Source of the DNA: Deltaproteobacteria bacterium
Lineage (GTDB): Bacteria; Desulfobacterota; GWC2-55-46
Assembly (NCBI GenBank): GCA_019912665.1
Contig: JAIOIE010000018.1
Coordinates: 412,590-476,589, forward strand
Reading direction: 5' to 3'
Length of the DNA stretch: 64,000 nucleotides
A program made the position numbers and the translations under genes. Below are positions 34,928 through 43,784 of this stretch, one piece after another. How positions within the stretch are numbered: the stretch's first letter is position 1; every line of letters starts with the position of its first letter. The notes under the pieces are model-generated. The model ran no database searches. It worked only from the letters and a program-made list of their open reading frames with translations, and was not told where the DNA came from.

Positions 34928-35931
34928 ACCCTAGTCTCCTCGATTACCGGCTCTGGAGCCGGGCCTTCCACCTCAAAATCCATTGACCAATCGCCTCGCG
35001 TGGCCTTGATGCTTCTCTGCCCCCCTGCCTTGTCAAGGGCGTATTTCAGGATGAGGCTCCCCGCGAACCGGAGGGCCTCTTCCCCGCCCTCGCCCGAGAG
35101 GACCGCGACCGGGCCCGGGAACCCGCCCGGCTCTATGAGGGTATCGCCTTCCTGGAGCATGAGGCGGAGCCTCGTGTTATCAGCCTCGTTCCTCCCGACT
35201 ATGACCTTCGATTTCTTGTACCTGAAGTGCCTGCCGGTCTTAAGGAGCTCAAGGTCCCTCTTGGTGACGTCGGCCTTGTTCTGGAGGAGGTCCCTCACCT
35301 TTTTCGAGAAGATCTTGTCCGTAAGGAGGCAGCCTCCGGAAGGGCACGGGTAGTCATTTATATCGAGGTCCTCGGCAAGGTCCATCTGCTTCCGCCTCGA
35401 CCTGCCGAGGACGTCAAGGAGCTTTTCCCTGTCCACCAACCCCTCTTTTTCGGGTATCGTGGGCTCGAGCTGCTTGGCGCTTAAGGGCCGGAGTATCAGT
35501 CCTTCGAGACCGCTCTCCCTCTCGATGACCCTCATGGCGTCCTTCCTCTGGCTCATGGGGCGCTGGCCGAGCACCTCTCCGGTTATGATGAACGAGGCGC
35601 CGATCTCGCGCATGTACTCCCCGGCCCGCTTGAACATGTAGACCCTGCAGTCCACACAGGGGTTCATGCCCTTGCCGTAGCCGTGCCTGGGGTTACGCAC
35701 GATCTCGATATAGTCCATGCCCTTGGGGAGCACCTTTATGGGAATGCCGAACTCCTCGGCGACCCTCTTTGCCTCGCTCTTGCAGCCGCCCCCTCCGCCG
35801 CCGTGGTTGCAGGTGCAGAAACCTGAGGTGAAGTTGAGAGCGTGGACCTCTATGCCCTGGTCGAGCATGAGCTTGACGGCGAGCGTTGAATCCAGGCCGC
35901 CCGAAAGGAGCGCTACAGCCTTTATAGCCAA
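34921..35931 (-). CDS. PP-loop tRNA-thiolation-type protein with cysteine-rich segments
   Basis: 336 residues from a TTG at 35931, preferred because GGAG lies 8 bases upstream and the PP-loop core (VALLSGGLDST) follows directly; a TTG at 35985 would add 18 residues. Cysteine groups FCTCNH, NPCVDC and YPCPSGGC suggest an iron-sulfur cluster or zinc. It resembles the TrmU/ThiI-like 'tRNA sulfurtransferase' proteins of anaerobes, for which 4-thiouridine or 2-thiouridine synthesis is likely but not settled. The Gly-rich loop NHGGGGGGC is striking. Operon partner of larE. Confidence 0.75.
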   Translation of the reverse strand: MAIKAVALLSGGLDSTLAVKLMLDQGIEVHALNFTSGFCTCNHGGGGGGCKSEAKRVAEEFGIPIKVLPKGMDYIEIVRNPRHGYGKGMNPCVDCRVYMFKRAGEYMREIGASFIITGEVLGQRPMSQRKDAMRVIERESGLEGLILRPLSAKQLEPTIPEKEGLVDREKLLDVLGRSRRKQMDLAEDLDINDYPCPSGGCLLTDKIFSKKVRDLLQNKADVTKRDLELLKTGRHFRYKKSKVIVGRNEADNTRLRLMLQEGDTLIEPGGFPGPVAVLSGEGGEEALRFAGSLILKYALDKAGGQRSIKATRGDWSMDFEVEGPAPEPVIEETRVC

Positions 35932-36096
35932 TTTGTGATCTCCATTATTTGGATTATTGTATTTCGGTTCATTGCGGGGCGCCAAGAACTCTCAGAAGCC
36001 CGTCCGGAAAACGATAAATCCTTGTATTTCCGCAAAATATAATTATACTGAGAAGGTGCGGGGAAATCAAAAAGATTCTCCTTCGCCTCTTTTGCC

Positions 36097-37152
36097 ATGA
36101 AATGGGAATACCTCCTTACCCTTGTACTATCCGTAATAATCGGCTACCTGATGTACCTGGTCATGGCGCCGTTCCTCATCCCGATTTTCTGGGCCATAAT
36201 TTTCGTAATCCTTTTCTATCCCTATTACATATGGCTCACAAGTCGGTTTCGCGGGCGAAGGTCCCTTGCCTCGCTTGCCGCTTGCACCAGCATAGCCCTT
36301 TTCCTCATAGTGCCCATGGCCCTCCTTGGGTCGGCGCTTGCAGCCGAACTAGTTAACCTTTATGCCTGGGCCGAGGACTACATCAGGGATATATCTGCAC
36401 GCGCCGCCACCCCGGGCTTTTTCTTAACATGGGCCGAAAAATACCTTGGCGGCTATGTCGACCTGGAAACGCTTGACATAAGGGGCATGCTCGCTACTGT
36501 AGTAAGGGAAGCCGCAGGCTTCGCGGGCCAAGGCATACGCGGTTTCGTCAGAAGCTTCGCGGGGTTCGTACTAAACCTCTTCCTTGCATTCTTCACCATG
36601 TATTTTCTTTTCAAGGACGGAGACAAGCTCTTCAAAATCGTAAAGGACCTCGTGCCGGTCTCTCCGGAGCACAAGGAAGAGATAATACGAAAGAACAGGG
36701 GGGTAATATACGCGACCATATACGGAGGCGTGCTTGTCGGGATCATACAGGCCATCCTCGGCGGCATAGCCCTCTGGTATCTGGGCATACCCGCGGCCCT
36801 GGTCCTGACCTTCGTCATGTTCCTTACCACGTTCATCCCGAACATCGGGGCATCGCTCGTATGGGCGCCCGTCGCCGTTTACCTGGCGGTGAACGGGGAC
36901 TACGTCGGGGCCGTCGGGCTTTCGGTCTGGGGCATATTCGTAATAGGCCTCGTTGATAATTTCATGAGGCCGTATCTCGTAAGCGGCAGGACGAACCTCC
37001 ATCCGCTCCTTCTTTTCTTCAGCATACTCGGCGCCATGAACGCGTTCGGGCTCATCGGCATAATAGCCGGACCGCTGATAGTATCCATAGGACAGGCGAT
37101 GATAGAGTTCTACCACGAGTATGTCACCAAAAAGAACGAGTGGGCAGGATAA
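36097..37152 (+). CDS. AI-2E-family (PerM-like) transporter
   Basis: 351 residues, about seven to eight helices in the arrangement of the AI-2E/PerM family: two N-terminal helices, a soluble loop ~90-150, then helices with GVLVGIIQAILGGIALWYLG, FIPNIGASLVWAPVA and ILGAMNAFGLIGIIAGPLIV. These proteins export small molecules or exchange Na+/H+; the substrate cannot be told. The stop is directly followed by the ATG of the site-2 protease gene. Confidence 0.88.
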   Translation: MKWEYLLTLVLSVIIGYLMYLVMAPFLIPIFWAIIFVILFYPYYIWLTSRFRGRRSLASLAACTSIALFLIVPMALLGSALAAELVNLYAWAEDYIRDISARAATPGFFLTWAEKYLGGYVDLETLDIRGMLATVVREAAGFAGQGIRGFVRSFAGFVLNLFLAFFTMYFLFKDGDKLFKIVKDLVPVSPEHKEEIIRKNRGVIYATIYGGVLVGIIQAILGGIALWYLGIPAALVLTFVMFLTTFIPNIGASLVWAPVAVYLAVNGDYVGAVGLSVWGIFVIGLVDNFMRPYLVSGRTNLHPLLLFFSILGAMNAFGLIGIIAGPLIVSIGQAMIEFYHEYVTKKNEWAG

Positions 37153-38034
37153 ATGGACGGCAATAACGGATACCCCATCGCATACAGGCCGGAAAGGCCC
37201 AGGGTTCTTCTGCCGCTGGCCCTGTTCATAGTAACGGTCGTAACTACCGTTGCTTCGGGGGCCATGCAGCAGGGAGTAGACATATTCTCTAACCCACACG
37301 GGCTTACGCAAGGGGTCCCCTTCTCGGCCTCGCTGCTGCTCATACTCGGAACACATGAGCTCGGCCATTTCATCGCGTCGAGGAGGCACGGAGTGCTTAC
37401 GACGCTTCCGACCTTCATACCGGCGCCGCCCTTCCCGCCCATGATAGGCACCTTCGGGGCGCTCATAAAGATAAAGTCGCCCATAACGACCAAGGCCGCG
37501 CTCGTGGATATCGGAGCGGCCGGGCCGCTTGCAGGTTTCGTCGCGGCCATTTTCGTTACGGTCTGGGGGCTCGGTGAGTCGGTGATAGTCCCGAAGGGCG
37601 CGGCCGCCGGCTCGCTAGGCCTCGGCTCGTCGATAATATTCCACGCCCTTTCATACCTTGTCATGGGTCCGCTCCCGGAAACGCACGACGTGCTCTTGAG
37701 CCCCGTGGCCTTCGCCGGCTGGATAGGCATGTTCGTCACGGCCATGAACCTTTTGCCCATAGGCCAGCTCGACGGCGGCCACCTTGTTTACGCGCTTCTC
37801 GGCCCGGTGCACAGGGCCTTTTCCATCGGCATGATAGCGGTCCTCATAGTCCTCGGGTTCGCCGCCTGGCCCGGCTGGTTCATATGGGCCGCCCTCATAG
37901 CGATAATCGGCACGTTCCACCCGCCGGTCGAGGACCAGCACGAGCCCATGGACGGAAGGCGAAGGCTCATAACCGCCGCTACAACAGCCGTATTTGTATT
38001 GACTTTCATACCCGCGCCATTTTATATTGCATGA
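37153..38034 (+). CDS. Site-2 protease (M50) family membrane metalloprotease
   Basis: 293 residues with ~6 helices. The zinc motif HELGH lies at 68-72. The second motif NLLPIGQLDGGH supplies the third ligand. FIPAPPFPPMIGTFGALIKIKS is the conserved loop of the short S2P group. It cleaves transmembrane segments of regulatory proteins or peptides inside the bilayer. Zero-base spacing to the transporter and an ATGA overlap with the next gene argue for one operon. Confidence 0.9.
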   Translation: MDGNNGYPIAYRPERPRVLLPLALFIVTVVTTVASGAMQQGVDIFSNPHGLTQGVPFSASLLLILGTHELGHFIASRRHGVLTTLPTFIPAPPFPPMIGTFGALIKIKSPITTKAALVDIGAAGPLAGFVAAIFVTVWGLGESVIVPKGAAAGSLGLGSSIIFHALSYLVMGPLPETHDVLLSPVAFAGWIGMFVTAMNLLPIGQLDGGHLVYALLGPVHRAFSIGMIAVLIVLGFAAWPGWFIWAALIAIIGTFHPPVEDQHEPMDGRRRLITAATTAVFVLTFIPAPFYIA

Positions 38035-38270
38035 TTATGAAGATATTCGACGAAAAAGAGCTCAAGCAGTTCGACGGCAGCGACCCCTCCAGGCCCGTCT
38101 ACATAGCATATAACGGCAAAGTCTATGACGTGACCGGAAACCCGCTCTTTATCGACGGCATGCATTTCGAGCACTATTCAGGGGAGGACCTTACGGACTT
38201 CATGGCCGATGCCCCCCACGGCGAGGACGTCTTCGAGAAGCTCACGATCGTCGGAGAGCTTAAAAAGTAA
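38031..38270 (+). CDS. Cytochrome b5-like heme-binding domain protein
   Basis: 79 residues from the ATG at 38031 that overlaps the preceding stop (ATGA); an ATG two codons later also fits. The KEL.QFDGSDPSRPVYIAYNGKVYDVTGNPLF pattern is the b5-like/steroid-binding fold, with His in GMHFEHYSGEDLTDFMADAPHG as possible heme ligands. No signal peptide. Probably a small cytoplasmic electron carrier or ligand binder. Confidence 0.82.
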   Translation: MIMKIFDEKELKQFDGSDPSRPVYIAYNGKVYDVTGNPLFIDGMHFEHYSGEDLTDFMADAPHGEDVFEKLTIVGELKK

Positions 38271-38293
38271 AGCTCCAAAGAGAAGCCGACCGG

Positions 38294-39055
38294 ATGAAAA
38301 TCGTAATACTCGGCTGCGGCACGTCCACCGGCGTGCCGGTCATAGGCTGCCATTGCGAGATCTGCTCTTCACCGAACCCGCTCGATAAGCGCACCAGGTC
38401 ATCCCTCTTAATACACTCAAACGGCAGAAACGTCCTCATAGACACATCGACCGATTTAAGGGCCCAGGCCCTCGCGAACGGGATCGAAAGGATCGACGCG
38501 GTCCTCTATACCCATCCGCACGCGGACCACATCCACGGAATAGACGACCTTAGGGCTTTCAACCTCTCCAACGGCAACGCCGCAATCCCCTGTTACGGGA
38601 GCGCGAGGACCGTTAGCCGCATAATGTCCACTTTCGAATATATCTTCAGGGACGACGGCATGGACGGCTGGAAGCCGAACCTATCGATCCAGGCAGTCGA
38701 GGGGCCTTTCGAGCTATTCGGCGAGAATGTGACTCCCGTGCCGGTCATGCACGGCCAGGCGGCGATATTCGGGTGGAGGGTCGGGAAGCTCGCTTACGTG
38801 ACAGATTGCAGCGAGATACCCGAAAGCTCTTTCAAGGCCCTCCGGGGCGCTGAACTCCTTATCCTCGGCGCCTTGAGGCAGAAGCCGCACCCCACTCACT
38901 TCACCATATCCCAGGCGCTGGAGGCAGCAAAAAAAATAGGCGCGCAGAGGACTATCTTCACCCACCTGAGCCACAATGTCCTCTACGAAAGGGACAGCAA
39001 AACCCTCCCCCCAGGTGTCGAATTCGCCCACGACGGGCTTACAGCAGAGATTTAG
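38294..39055 (+). CDS. MBL-fold metallohydrolase (PhnP-like)
   Basis: 253 residues. The metal motif THPHADHIHGID is near 78. IGCHCEICSSPNPLDKRTRSS at the start is the cysteine-bearing signature of the PhnP/PqqB-like group. Phosphodiesterase action is likely; the substrate is not known. The TAG at 39053-39055 is also the first three bases of repeat C1, so the element supplies or replaces the stop. Confidence 0.88.
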   Translation: MKIVILGCGTSTGVPVIGCHCEICSSPNPLDKRTRSSLLIHSNGRNVLIDTSTDLRAQALANGIERIDAVLYTHPHADHIHGIDDLRAFNLSNGNAAIPCYGSARTVSRIMSTFEYIFRDDGMDGWKPNLSIQAVEGPFELFGENVTPVPVMHGQAAIFGWRVGKLAYVTDCSEIPESSFKALRGAELLILGALRQKPHPTHFTISQALEAAKKIGAQRTIFTHLSHNVLYERDSKTLPPGVEFAHDGLTAEI

Positions 39056-39383
39056 CAGGTTGCTGAAAAGGCTTGAGAGATTTTTATAAAAAGGTTCTAT
39101 AGCCGTTGGATGCACAAAGGGCTCAGGAACTAATTGCCTCATTAATCACATTCGCGTCTATCGGACCTAACACTCTCTCCAAAAACTTTCAGTTCTTCCT
39201 GAGAAAACCCCCATAAGGTGGTTTTTCTCAGGAACCAAAAGTCTTTGAAGGGGGTCAACTGAGATTGCAAACCAAAGTAATTGATTTTGCCGCACCAGAA
39301 GCAAAAACCACTTTGGCTCGCAATCCCAGCTAAAACCTTTCCATAAAAAGTTTCCCCAAAGTTTTCAATAAATCTGCTAAATC
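39053..39383. repeat. Family C long repeat, left copy (C1)
   Basis: About 330 bases with a family-A-like terminus (TAGCAGGTTGCTGAAAAGG). An internal hairpin, CCTGAGAAAACC...GGTTTTTCTCAGG, lies at ~39207-39234. A ~190-base right half (AAAAGTCTTTGAAGGGGGTC onwards) is nearly identical to the reverse complement of C2. It fills the 39056-39387 gap; no coding frame. Confidence 0.85.
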
Positions 39384-39387
39384 AATC

Positions 39388-40467
39388 CTATGCCGCCCAT
39401 TTCAGGACAGCCTTTATTTCGTCCTCGGGATGTTTCGTTATGGCCTCTCTGTATTCCGTAAAGTCGAGTTCCCGGTTTATCATCCTGGCGGTATGCCCTC
39501 TCCACCTGTACTCGGCCATTGCGAAGTCGTCGAGGGCCATCCTGAAGTGCCCCTCGGCGGAGCTTACCGTGCCGAAGACGAGCTGGTTTTTCCTTACGAG
39601 CTGGTCCATCAATTGCGCCCCGGGTATGCGGATGGTCCTTTCATGGATTGCCTCGGAGGGTATGCCCGCAACGACATAGACGGCGTTCCTCGCCAGGGCG
39701 TCTATGAGATTAAACATGAGACCTGGCACGCCGGCGGACTCGAAGACCAGGTCCATGGCCCCCAATTCCTCGTCGACCTTCTCGGGCTTGACCTTCCTGC
39801 CGTCTATGTAGGTTCCCTTTATGCCGGAAAGCCATTTTGGCCTCGGAGAATCCTCGTCCAGGATATCGATGCCGTATACCGATGCTCCCCTGAGCCTCAG
39901 GGCAAGGCAGGCCAGGAGGCCTATCGTGCCTATCCCGGCGACGAGCACCCTTTTACCCCGGAACCAATCGCTGCCGATATTCGCTTCAGGCAGCCTCGCC
40001 GACTGGAACTTCACGACTTCATCAAGGGCCTTTTCGACGACCGACATGGGCTCGAGGAGGACCCCAACCGGAGCGAGCTCAACAGGGACGGGTATGATGT
40101 GCTTCTGGCTGTCCACGACGTACTCGGAATTGAAACCGTCTATATCGGAAAGGCCCCTGTCCTTGTATTTCCCCGTCCTGCACATGTCCGGGCGGCCCAT
40201 GCGGCAGGGAGCGCACTCGTCGCAGCCCCGCCTTATCGTAAAAACGGCGTAGTCGCCGGGGCTGACAGCATCCACCTCTTTCCCTGTCTCCACCACTCTT
40301 CCGAAGCTCTCGTGCCCGATGACCAGGTCGTCGTAGCCCTCGGGCGGAGGGGCCTTGCCCTCGGCTATGCGCTCGCGGTCGGTGCCGCAGACGCCGACCC
40401 TCATGACCATTAATTTGACCTGGTCCCTGGCCCTTATGGCAGGCTCGGGCCGCTCTACTATCCTCAA
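39388..40467 (-). CDS. Zinc-dependent MDR dehydrogenase (glucose dehydrogenase-like), probable N-terminal frameshift
   Basis: 359 residues as read from a TTG at 40467. Catalytic zinc ligands include the Cys in VGVCGTDRE and the GHESFGRV motif; structural zinc is held by CDECAPCRMGRPDMC. The Rossmann motif is VLVAGIGTIGLL. It resembles archaeal/bacterial glucose 1-dehydrogenases. Just upstream, ATG at 40493 encodes MKALQVKG, the normal family N-terminus, but in another frame: one extra G in the AAAAGGGAG stretch would join MKALQVKG to ELRIVERPEP. The TTG has no spaced ribosome site, so a lost base is the simplest reading. Confidence 0.82.
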   Translation of the reverse strand: MRIVERPEPAIRARDQVKLMVMRVGVCGTDRERIAEGKAPPPEGYDDLVIGHESFGRVVETGKEVDAVSPGDYAVFTIRRGCDECAPCRMGRPDMCRTGKYKDRGLSDIDGFNSEYVVDSQKHIIPVPVELAPVGVLLEPMSVVEKALDEVVKFQSARLPEANIGSDWFRGKRVLVAGIGTIGLLACLALRLRGASVYGIDILDEDSPRPKWLSGIKGTYIDGRKVKPEKVDEELGAMDLVFESAGVPGLMFNLIDALARNAVYVVAGIPSEAIHERTIRIPGAQLMDQLVRKNQLVFGTVSSAEGHFRMALDDFAMAEYRWRGHTARMINRELDFTEYREAITKHPEDEIKAVLKWAA

Positions 40468-40514
40468 CTCCCTTTTACCTGGAGAGCCTTCATCCGCTCA
40501 CCTCCTCGGGCTTC

Positions 40515-40874
40515 CTACACCTCCAGGCCGTACATGGCCCGGTTGTTCTTGAGGTAAAAGGCCCCTTTTACGATCCTGTAGATGACCCATACGGCCACGG
40601 CCAGGAGTATGAAATAACCTATTATGAGGAGATAGGTCAGGGCGCCTATGACGGCCCATAGTATGCTGAACCAGAACGTCCGTATCTGCCACCTGAAGTG
40701 CGACTCTATCCAGGTGCCTTTTACGTCCGAAGCCTTGACGTAATTGATTATGACGGCGATTATGTATGTTATGCCTATGAAGAGGCCGATGGCCTGCAGG
40801 ACATATACGGTTGCGGCTATCTTTTTGCCTGCGACCACGGTATCTTCGTATGTATCGACCGTTGTCCTTGGCAT
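40515..40874 (-). CDS. Small membrane protein (DUF4870-like)
   Basis: 119 residues with three helices (VLQAIGLFIGITYIIAVIINYV, FWFSILWAVIGALTYLLIIGYFILLAVAVWVIYRIVKG). The central motif SHFRWQIRTFWF is characteristic of the DUF4870 family. Function unknown. It lies just upstream of the dehydrogenase on the same strand. Confidence 0.72.
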   Translation of the reverse strand: MPRTTVDTYEDTVVAGKKIAATVYVLQAIGLFIGITYIIAVIINYVKASDVKGTWIESHFRWQIRTFWFSILWAVIGALTYLLIIGYFILLAVAVWVIYRIVKGAFYLKNNRAMYGLEV

Positions 40875-41026
40875 GGCAGGACTCCTTTCCCCCGATTCAT
40901 TTTTAAATGGCTAGACCCTTACTGGATGGAGGGCCGCTTACCGTCCATATTAAAGTATAGCCCGTATTGAGCGTAGATGGCCCGTAATCGTGAAAACGGC
41001 GTTGAAAGGGAATTTGGCGGAAAGGC

Positions 41027-41872
41027 TTAGTTGAGTTTCGAGCCGCAGCGCTTGCAGAAGACCGCGTCCGTGTCATGGTCTTCGGCTACGCACGAGGGGC
41101 AGGCCTGGGTCGATTTCCTTGAGGCCGCGGCCTGTTGGACCATCTCGACGGTGACTATTCCCGTAGGAATGGCGATAATCCCGTACCCAATTATCATGAC
41201 CGCAGTGGCAAGCCCCATCCCGAGCGTGGTCTGGGGCGCTATGTCGCCGTAGCCCACGGTCGTGAGGGTGACGACGCACCAGTATACGCTCCTCGGGATG
41301 CTGGTGAATCCGTTCTCCTCGCCCTCTATGAGGTACATGAGTGAGCCGAGGACGACTACGAGGTTAAGTACCGTGAAAAGGAATACGGATATCTTCTTCC
41401 TGCTGGCCTTCAAGGCCCGCAATATATAGGCGCCCTCGTCCAGGTACTCGAACAGTTTGAATGTGCGGAATATGCGAAGCACCCTGAGCACCCGGACCGC
41501 CATGAGGTAGCGGCCGCCCGGAAGGAGGAGGTCGATATAGGTCGGGATGACGGCAAGGAGGTCTATTATGCCGAAGGTGCTTGCAGCGTACTTAACCGGC
41601 CTTGCAACGCAGCTGAGCCTCAAGGCGTATTCGACCGTGAATAGGATGGTGAAGAACCACTCGGCTACGTAGAGCGCGGTCCCGTATTCCTCGGAAATCC
41701 AGGACACGCTGTCGAGCATCACGACAAGGACGCTGAGGAGTATGGCCCCTATGAGGGCAGCGTCGAAAAGCCTGCCCGCTGGCGTGTCGGCCTCGTATAT
41801 TATCCGGTGAAGGACGGCCCTCCAGCCCGTAAGCACGCTTTTTCCGCGTATCGCGCCAGCTCTTCCGTCCAT
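41027..41872 (-). CDS. Voltage-gated potassium-channel-type ion transporter with zinc ribbon
   Basis: 281 residues. Six-helix layout: S1 ~37-54; S4 with regularly spaced Arg (RYLMAVRVLRVLRIFRTFK, 121-139); pore helix and filter TTVGYGD (204-210). The C-terminus has a small zinc ribbon CPSC...CKRCG, which is not usual for such channels and could sense redox or metal. The ATG at 41872 comes one base after the next gene's stop. Potassium-selective by filter sequence. Confidence 0.9.
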   Translation of the reverse strand: MDGRAGAIRGKSVLTGWRAVLHRIIYEADTPAGRLFDAALIGAILLSVLVVMLDSVSWISEEYGTALYVAEWFFTILFTVEYALRLSCVARPVKYAASTFGIIDLLAVIPTYIDLLLPGGRYLMAVRVLRVLRIFRTFKLFEYLDEGAYILRALKASRKKISVFLFTVLNLVVVLGSLMYLIEGEENGFTSIPRSVYWCVVTLTTVGYGDIAPQTTLGMGLATAVMIIGYGIIAIPTGIVTVEMVQQAAASRKSTQACPSCVAEDHDTDAVFCKRCGSKLN

Positions 41873-41873
41873 C

Positions 41874-42140
41874 TCAGAATTCTATGAACTCGTGTCCGCA
41901 CCTCGGGCAGTGGGCGGCCGATATGTTCACCTTCATTCTGCAGAAGCCGCAGGTCCTTGTGCCTCCGCCCACTATCCTCAGGCCTCTGTCCAGGAAAAGC
42001 GCGTGAGGCATGGCGATCACGAACGCCAGCGTGCCGTATACCCACCATTTAAAAAAGCTCCGCCCCTTCTTCATTGCCACAAAGGCCGGCATTATCCCTA
42101 GCGAGACCGCTATTATGATCACGAGCACTACCGTATGCAT
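41874..42140 (-). CDS. Two-helix membrane protein with C-terminal zinc ribbon
   Basis: 88 residues. Helices at ~4-24 and ~33-50, then CGFC...CPRCG (a zinc ribbon like that on the channel next door). It is encoded just before the channel and likely co-expressed; a channel accessory role is inferred only from position and the shared zinc ribbon. Confidence 0.65.
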   Translation of the reverse strand: MHTVVLVIIIAVSLGIMPAFVAMKKGRSFFKWWVYGTLAFVIAMPHALFLDRGLRIVGGGTRTCGFCRMKVNISAAHCPRCGHEFIEF

Positions 42141-42189
42141 ATCATCACTTCTCCCGGTCCGGTTTCCCGGACCATTTGCGTTCCTGTCC

Positions 42190-43434
42190 TCACTCTTCTT
42201 CCTCTTCCCCGGAGCCGAGCTCCAGGGACTTAAGCTCCGGAAGCGTAGAGCCTATTATGCCCTGCATGTCACCGTACATGCCCGCCGTGTTGGTGACGGC
42301 CCTTTCGAGCTGTTTTTCCCTTCGCGCCCACACCTTGGTCATGGCCCTTTTCTCGGCCTCGAGCTCCTCCTTCAATTCCTTGAAGGACTCCACTATTCCC
42401 TCTACCCTCTGTCTGAAGCCCTGGCCGGAAAGGTAGGCGTATATCGCCTCCATCTTTTCGTTCTTCCCGATCGACGAAAGCCTTGCGAGGGATAGCTGTA
42501 TGAGCCCGGCCCGGAGCACTCCCGCGAGGCCGCCCGCAAGGCTGACGACCGATACCCAAACGCCGTCTATCTGGGCGAAGGACGAGACCCCTTTTGGAAG
42601 GGCCTCGGTCACGAGGACCGCGACCTCGGCCTTTATGTCCCTCTGGTCGTCCTTGAGCTTTGCTATCCACTCATCGTTCCAGGCCTTGGTCCTCTTGGAC
42701 TCCCACACGATAGAGCCGCAGTGCTGGCCGGTCCGTGTATAGACCTTCTGGATTATGTCCGCGCCCCGTATGCCCTTGGGCACGGGCTCGATTACGTCCA
42801 CCGGGAACATGGACCTAAGGAGAGCTTCGAGGTCGAGCTCCAGGACCTCGCCCTGGGACTGCATGGAGCCCTGCTCGCCCTTCCTCTTAAGCTCTTCTAT
42901 GGTCCTGAGCATGTCGCTTATCTTCTTGTCCTTCTCAAGGTCCTTGAGCCTGTGCTCCTCGGAGAAGATCTCGAGGGTCGACTGGCGTATCTTCTCCCTC
43001 TCGGAGTCTATCTTCCGGGCCACCTCCAGGTCGAGCGCCTTCTTCTCCTCCTCGAGCTCTCTCGCCTTTTTCCTTAGCTCAAGCTCCTTTTTCCGGGCGT
43101 CTTGAAGGAGCTCGTCCTTCCGCGCCTGCTCCTCCTTCATGTCCCTGAGCTCGGTCTCGAACCGTTCAAGGGCCTTTTTCCGGGCCTCCTCCACGAGCCT
43201 CGCCTTCTCGGCGGAAAGCCTCGACGCGACCGTATCCTCGACAGCTTTTCTCGCCTCCTCAAGCTCGGAAAGCTTTTTCTTAAGTTCCTCTTCCCTTTTC
43301 CGGACCTCCAGCTCCTTCCGGACGGACTTCTCCTCGTACTCGGCCCGGAGCCCCTCCTTGATGCGGTTCGAAAGCGCCTCGGTGAGCGGAAACTCGATAT
43401 GGCAGTTGGGACATTTTACGGTCTGGTCGGACAT
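42190..43434 (-). CDS. DUF2130 coiled-coil protein with nuclease-like domain
   Basis: 414 residues. An N-terminal CPNCHIEFPL knuckle (8-11) is followed by a long charged coiled coil (~30-200, KKREEELKKKLSELEEARK type). The DUF2130 domain follows (~205-330, RGADIIQKVYTRTGQHCGSIVWESKRTKAW). GxxIVWESKRT gives the E-x-K pattern of PD-(D/E)XK nucleases. A short coiled tail ends in Glu-rich GSGEEEEE. The family is linked to DNA or phage-defence roles by some context reports but is not characterised. First minus-strand gene after repeat C2. Confidence 0.85.
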   Translation of the reverse strand: MSDQTVKCPNCHIEFPLTEALSNRIKEGLRAEYEEKSVRKELEVRKREEELKKKLSELEEARKAVEDTVASRLSAEKARLVEEARKKALERFETELRDMKEEQARKDELLQDARKKELELRKKARELEEEKKALDLEVARKIDSEREKIRQSTLEIFSEEHRLKDLEKDKKISDMLRTIEELKRKGEQGSMQSQGEVLELDLEALLRSMFPVDVIEPVPKGIRGADIIQKVYTRTGQHCGSIVWESKRTKAWNDEWIAKLKDDQRDIKAEVAVLVTEALPKGVSSFAQIDGVWVSVVSLAGGLAGVLRAGLIQLSLARLSSIGKNEKMEAIYAYLSGQGFRQRVEGIVESFKELKEELEAEKRAMTKVWARREKQLERAVTNTAGMYGDMQGIIGSTLPELKSLELGSGEEEEE

Positions 43435-43454
43435 CGAGAAATCAAGGGCGCCTG

Positions 43455-43784
43455 GAGACTGCTGAAAGCCCAGGGGGAAACTTTCTGTAGAAAGGTTTTA
43501 GCTGGGATTACGAGCCAAAGTGGTTTTTGCTTCTGGTGCGGCAAAATCAATTACTTTGGTTTGCAATCTCAGTTGACCCCCTTCAAAGACTTTTAGTTCC
43601 TGAGAAAACCCCCGATAGGGGGTTTTCTCAGGAAGAGCTGAAAGTTTTTGGAGAGAGTGTTAGGCCCGATGGACGAATGTGATACTTGAGGCTGTAAGCC
43701 CCCCGCGTCATTCAAGCCTCCAACGGCTCAGAACCTTTTTACAAAAAGGTTCTCTCAAGAGTCTTTCAGCAGCCTGCTAAGCCC
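43455..43784. repeat. Family C long repeat, right copy (C2), inverted relative to C1
   Basis: Reverse complement of C1 over ~330 bases. Carries the perfect hairpin TTCCTGAGAAAACCCCC/GGGGGTTTTCTCAGGAA around 43597-43636. Its end (TAGCAGGCTGCTGAAAGAC read on the minus strand) supplies the trxB stop TAG at 43777-43779. It fills the 43435-43776 gap. Confidence 0.88.

Noticed and set aside
39430-40413. 327-residue frame on the plus strand
   Set aside because: Antisense of the dehydrogenase whose zinc motifs are clear on the other strand.
39053-43784. Classical composite transposon
   Set aside because: No transposase or resistance/cargo signature; the inverted repeats are non-coding. Left as a hypothesis in the findings.
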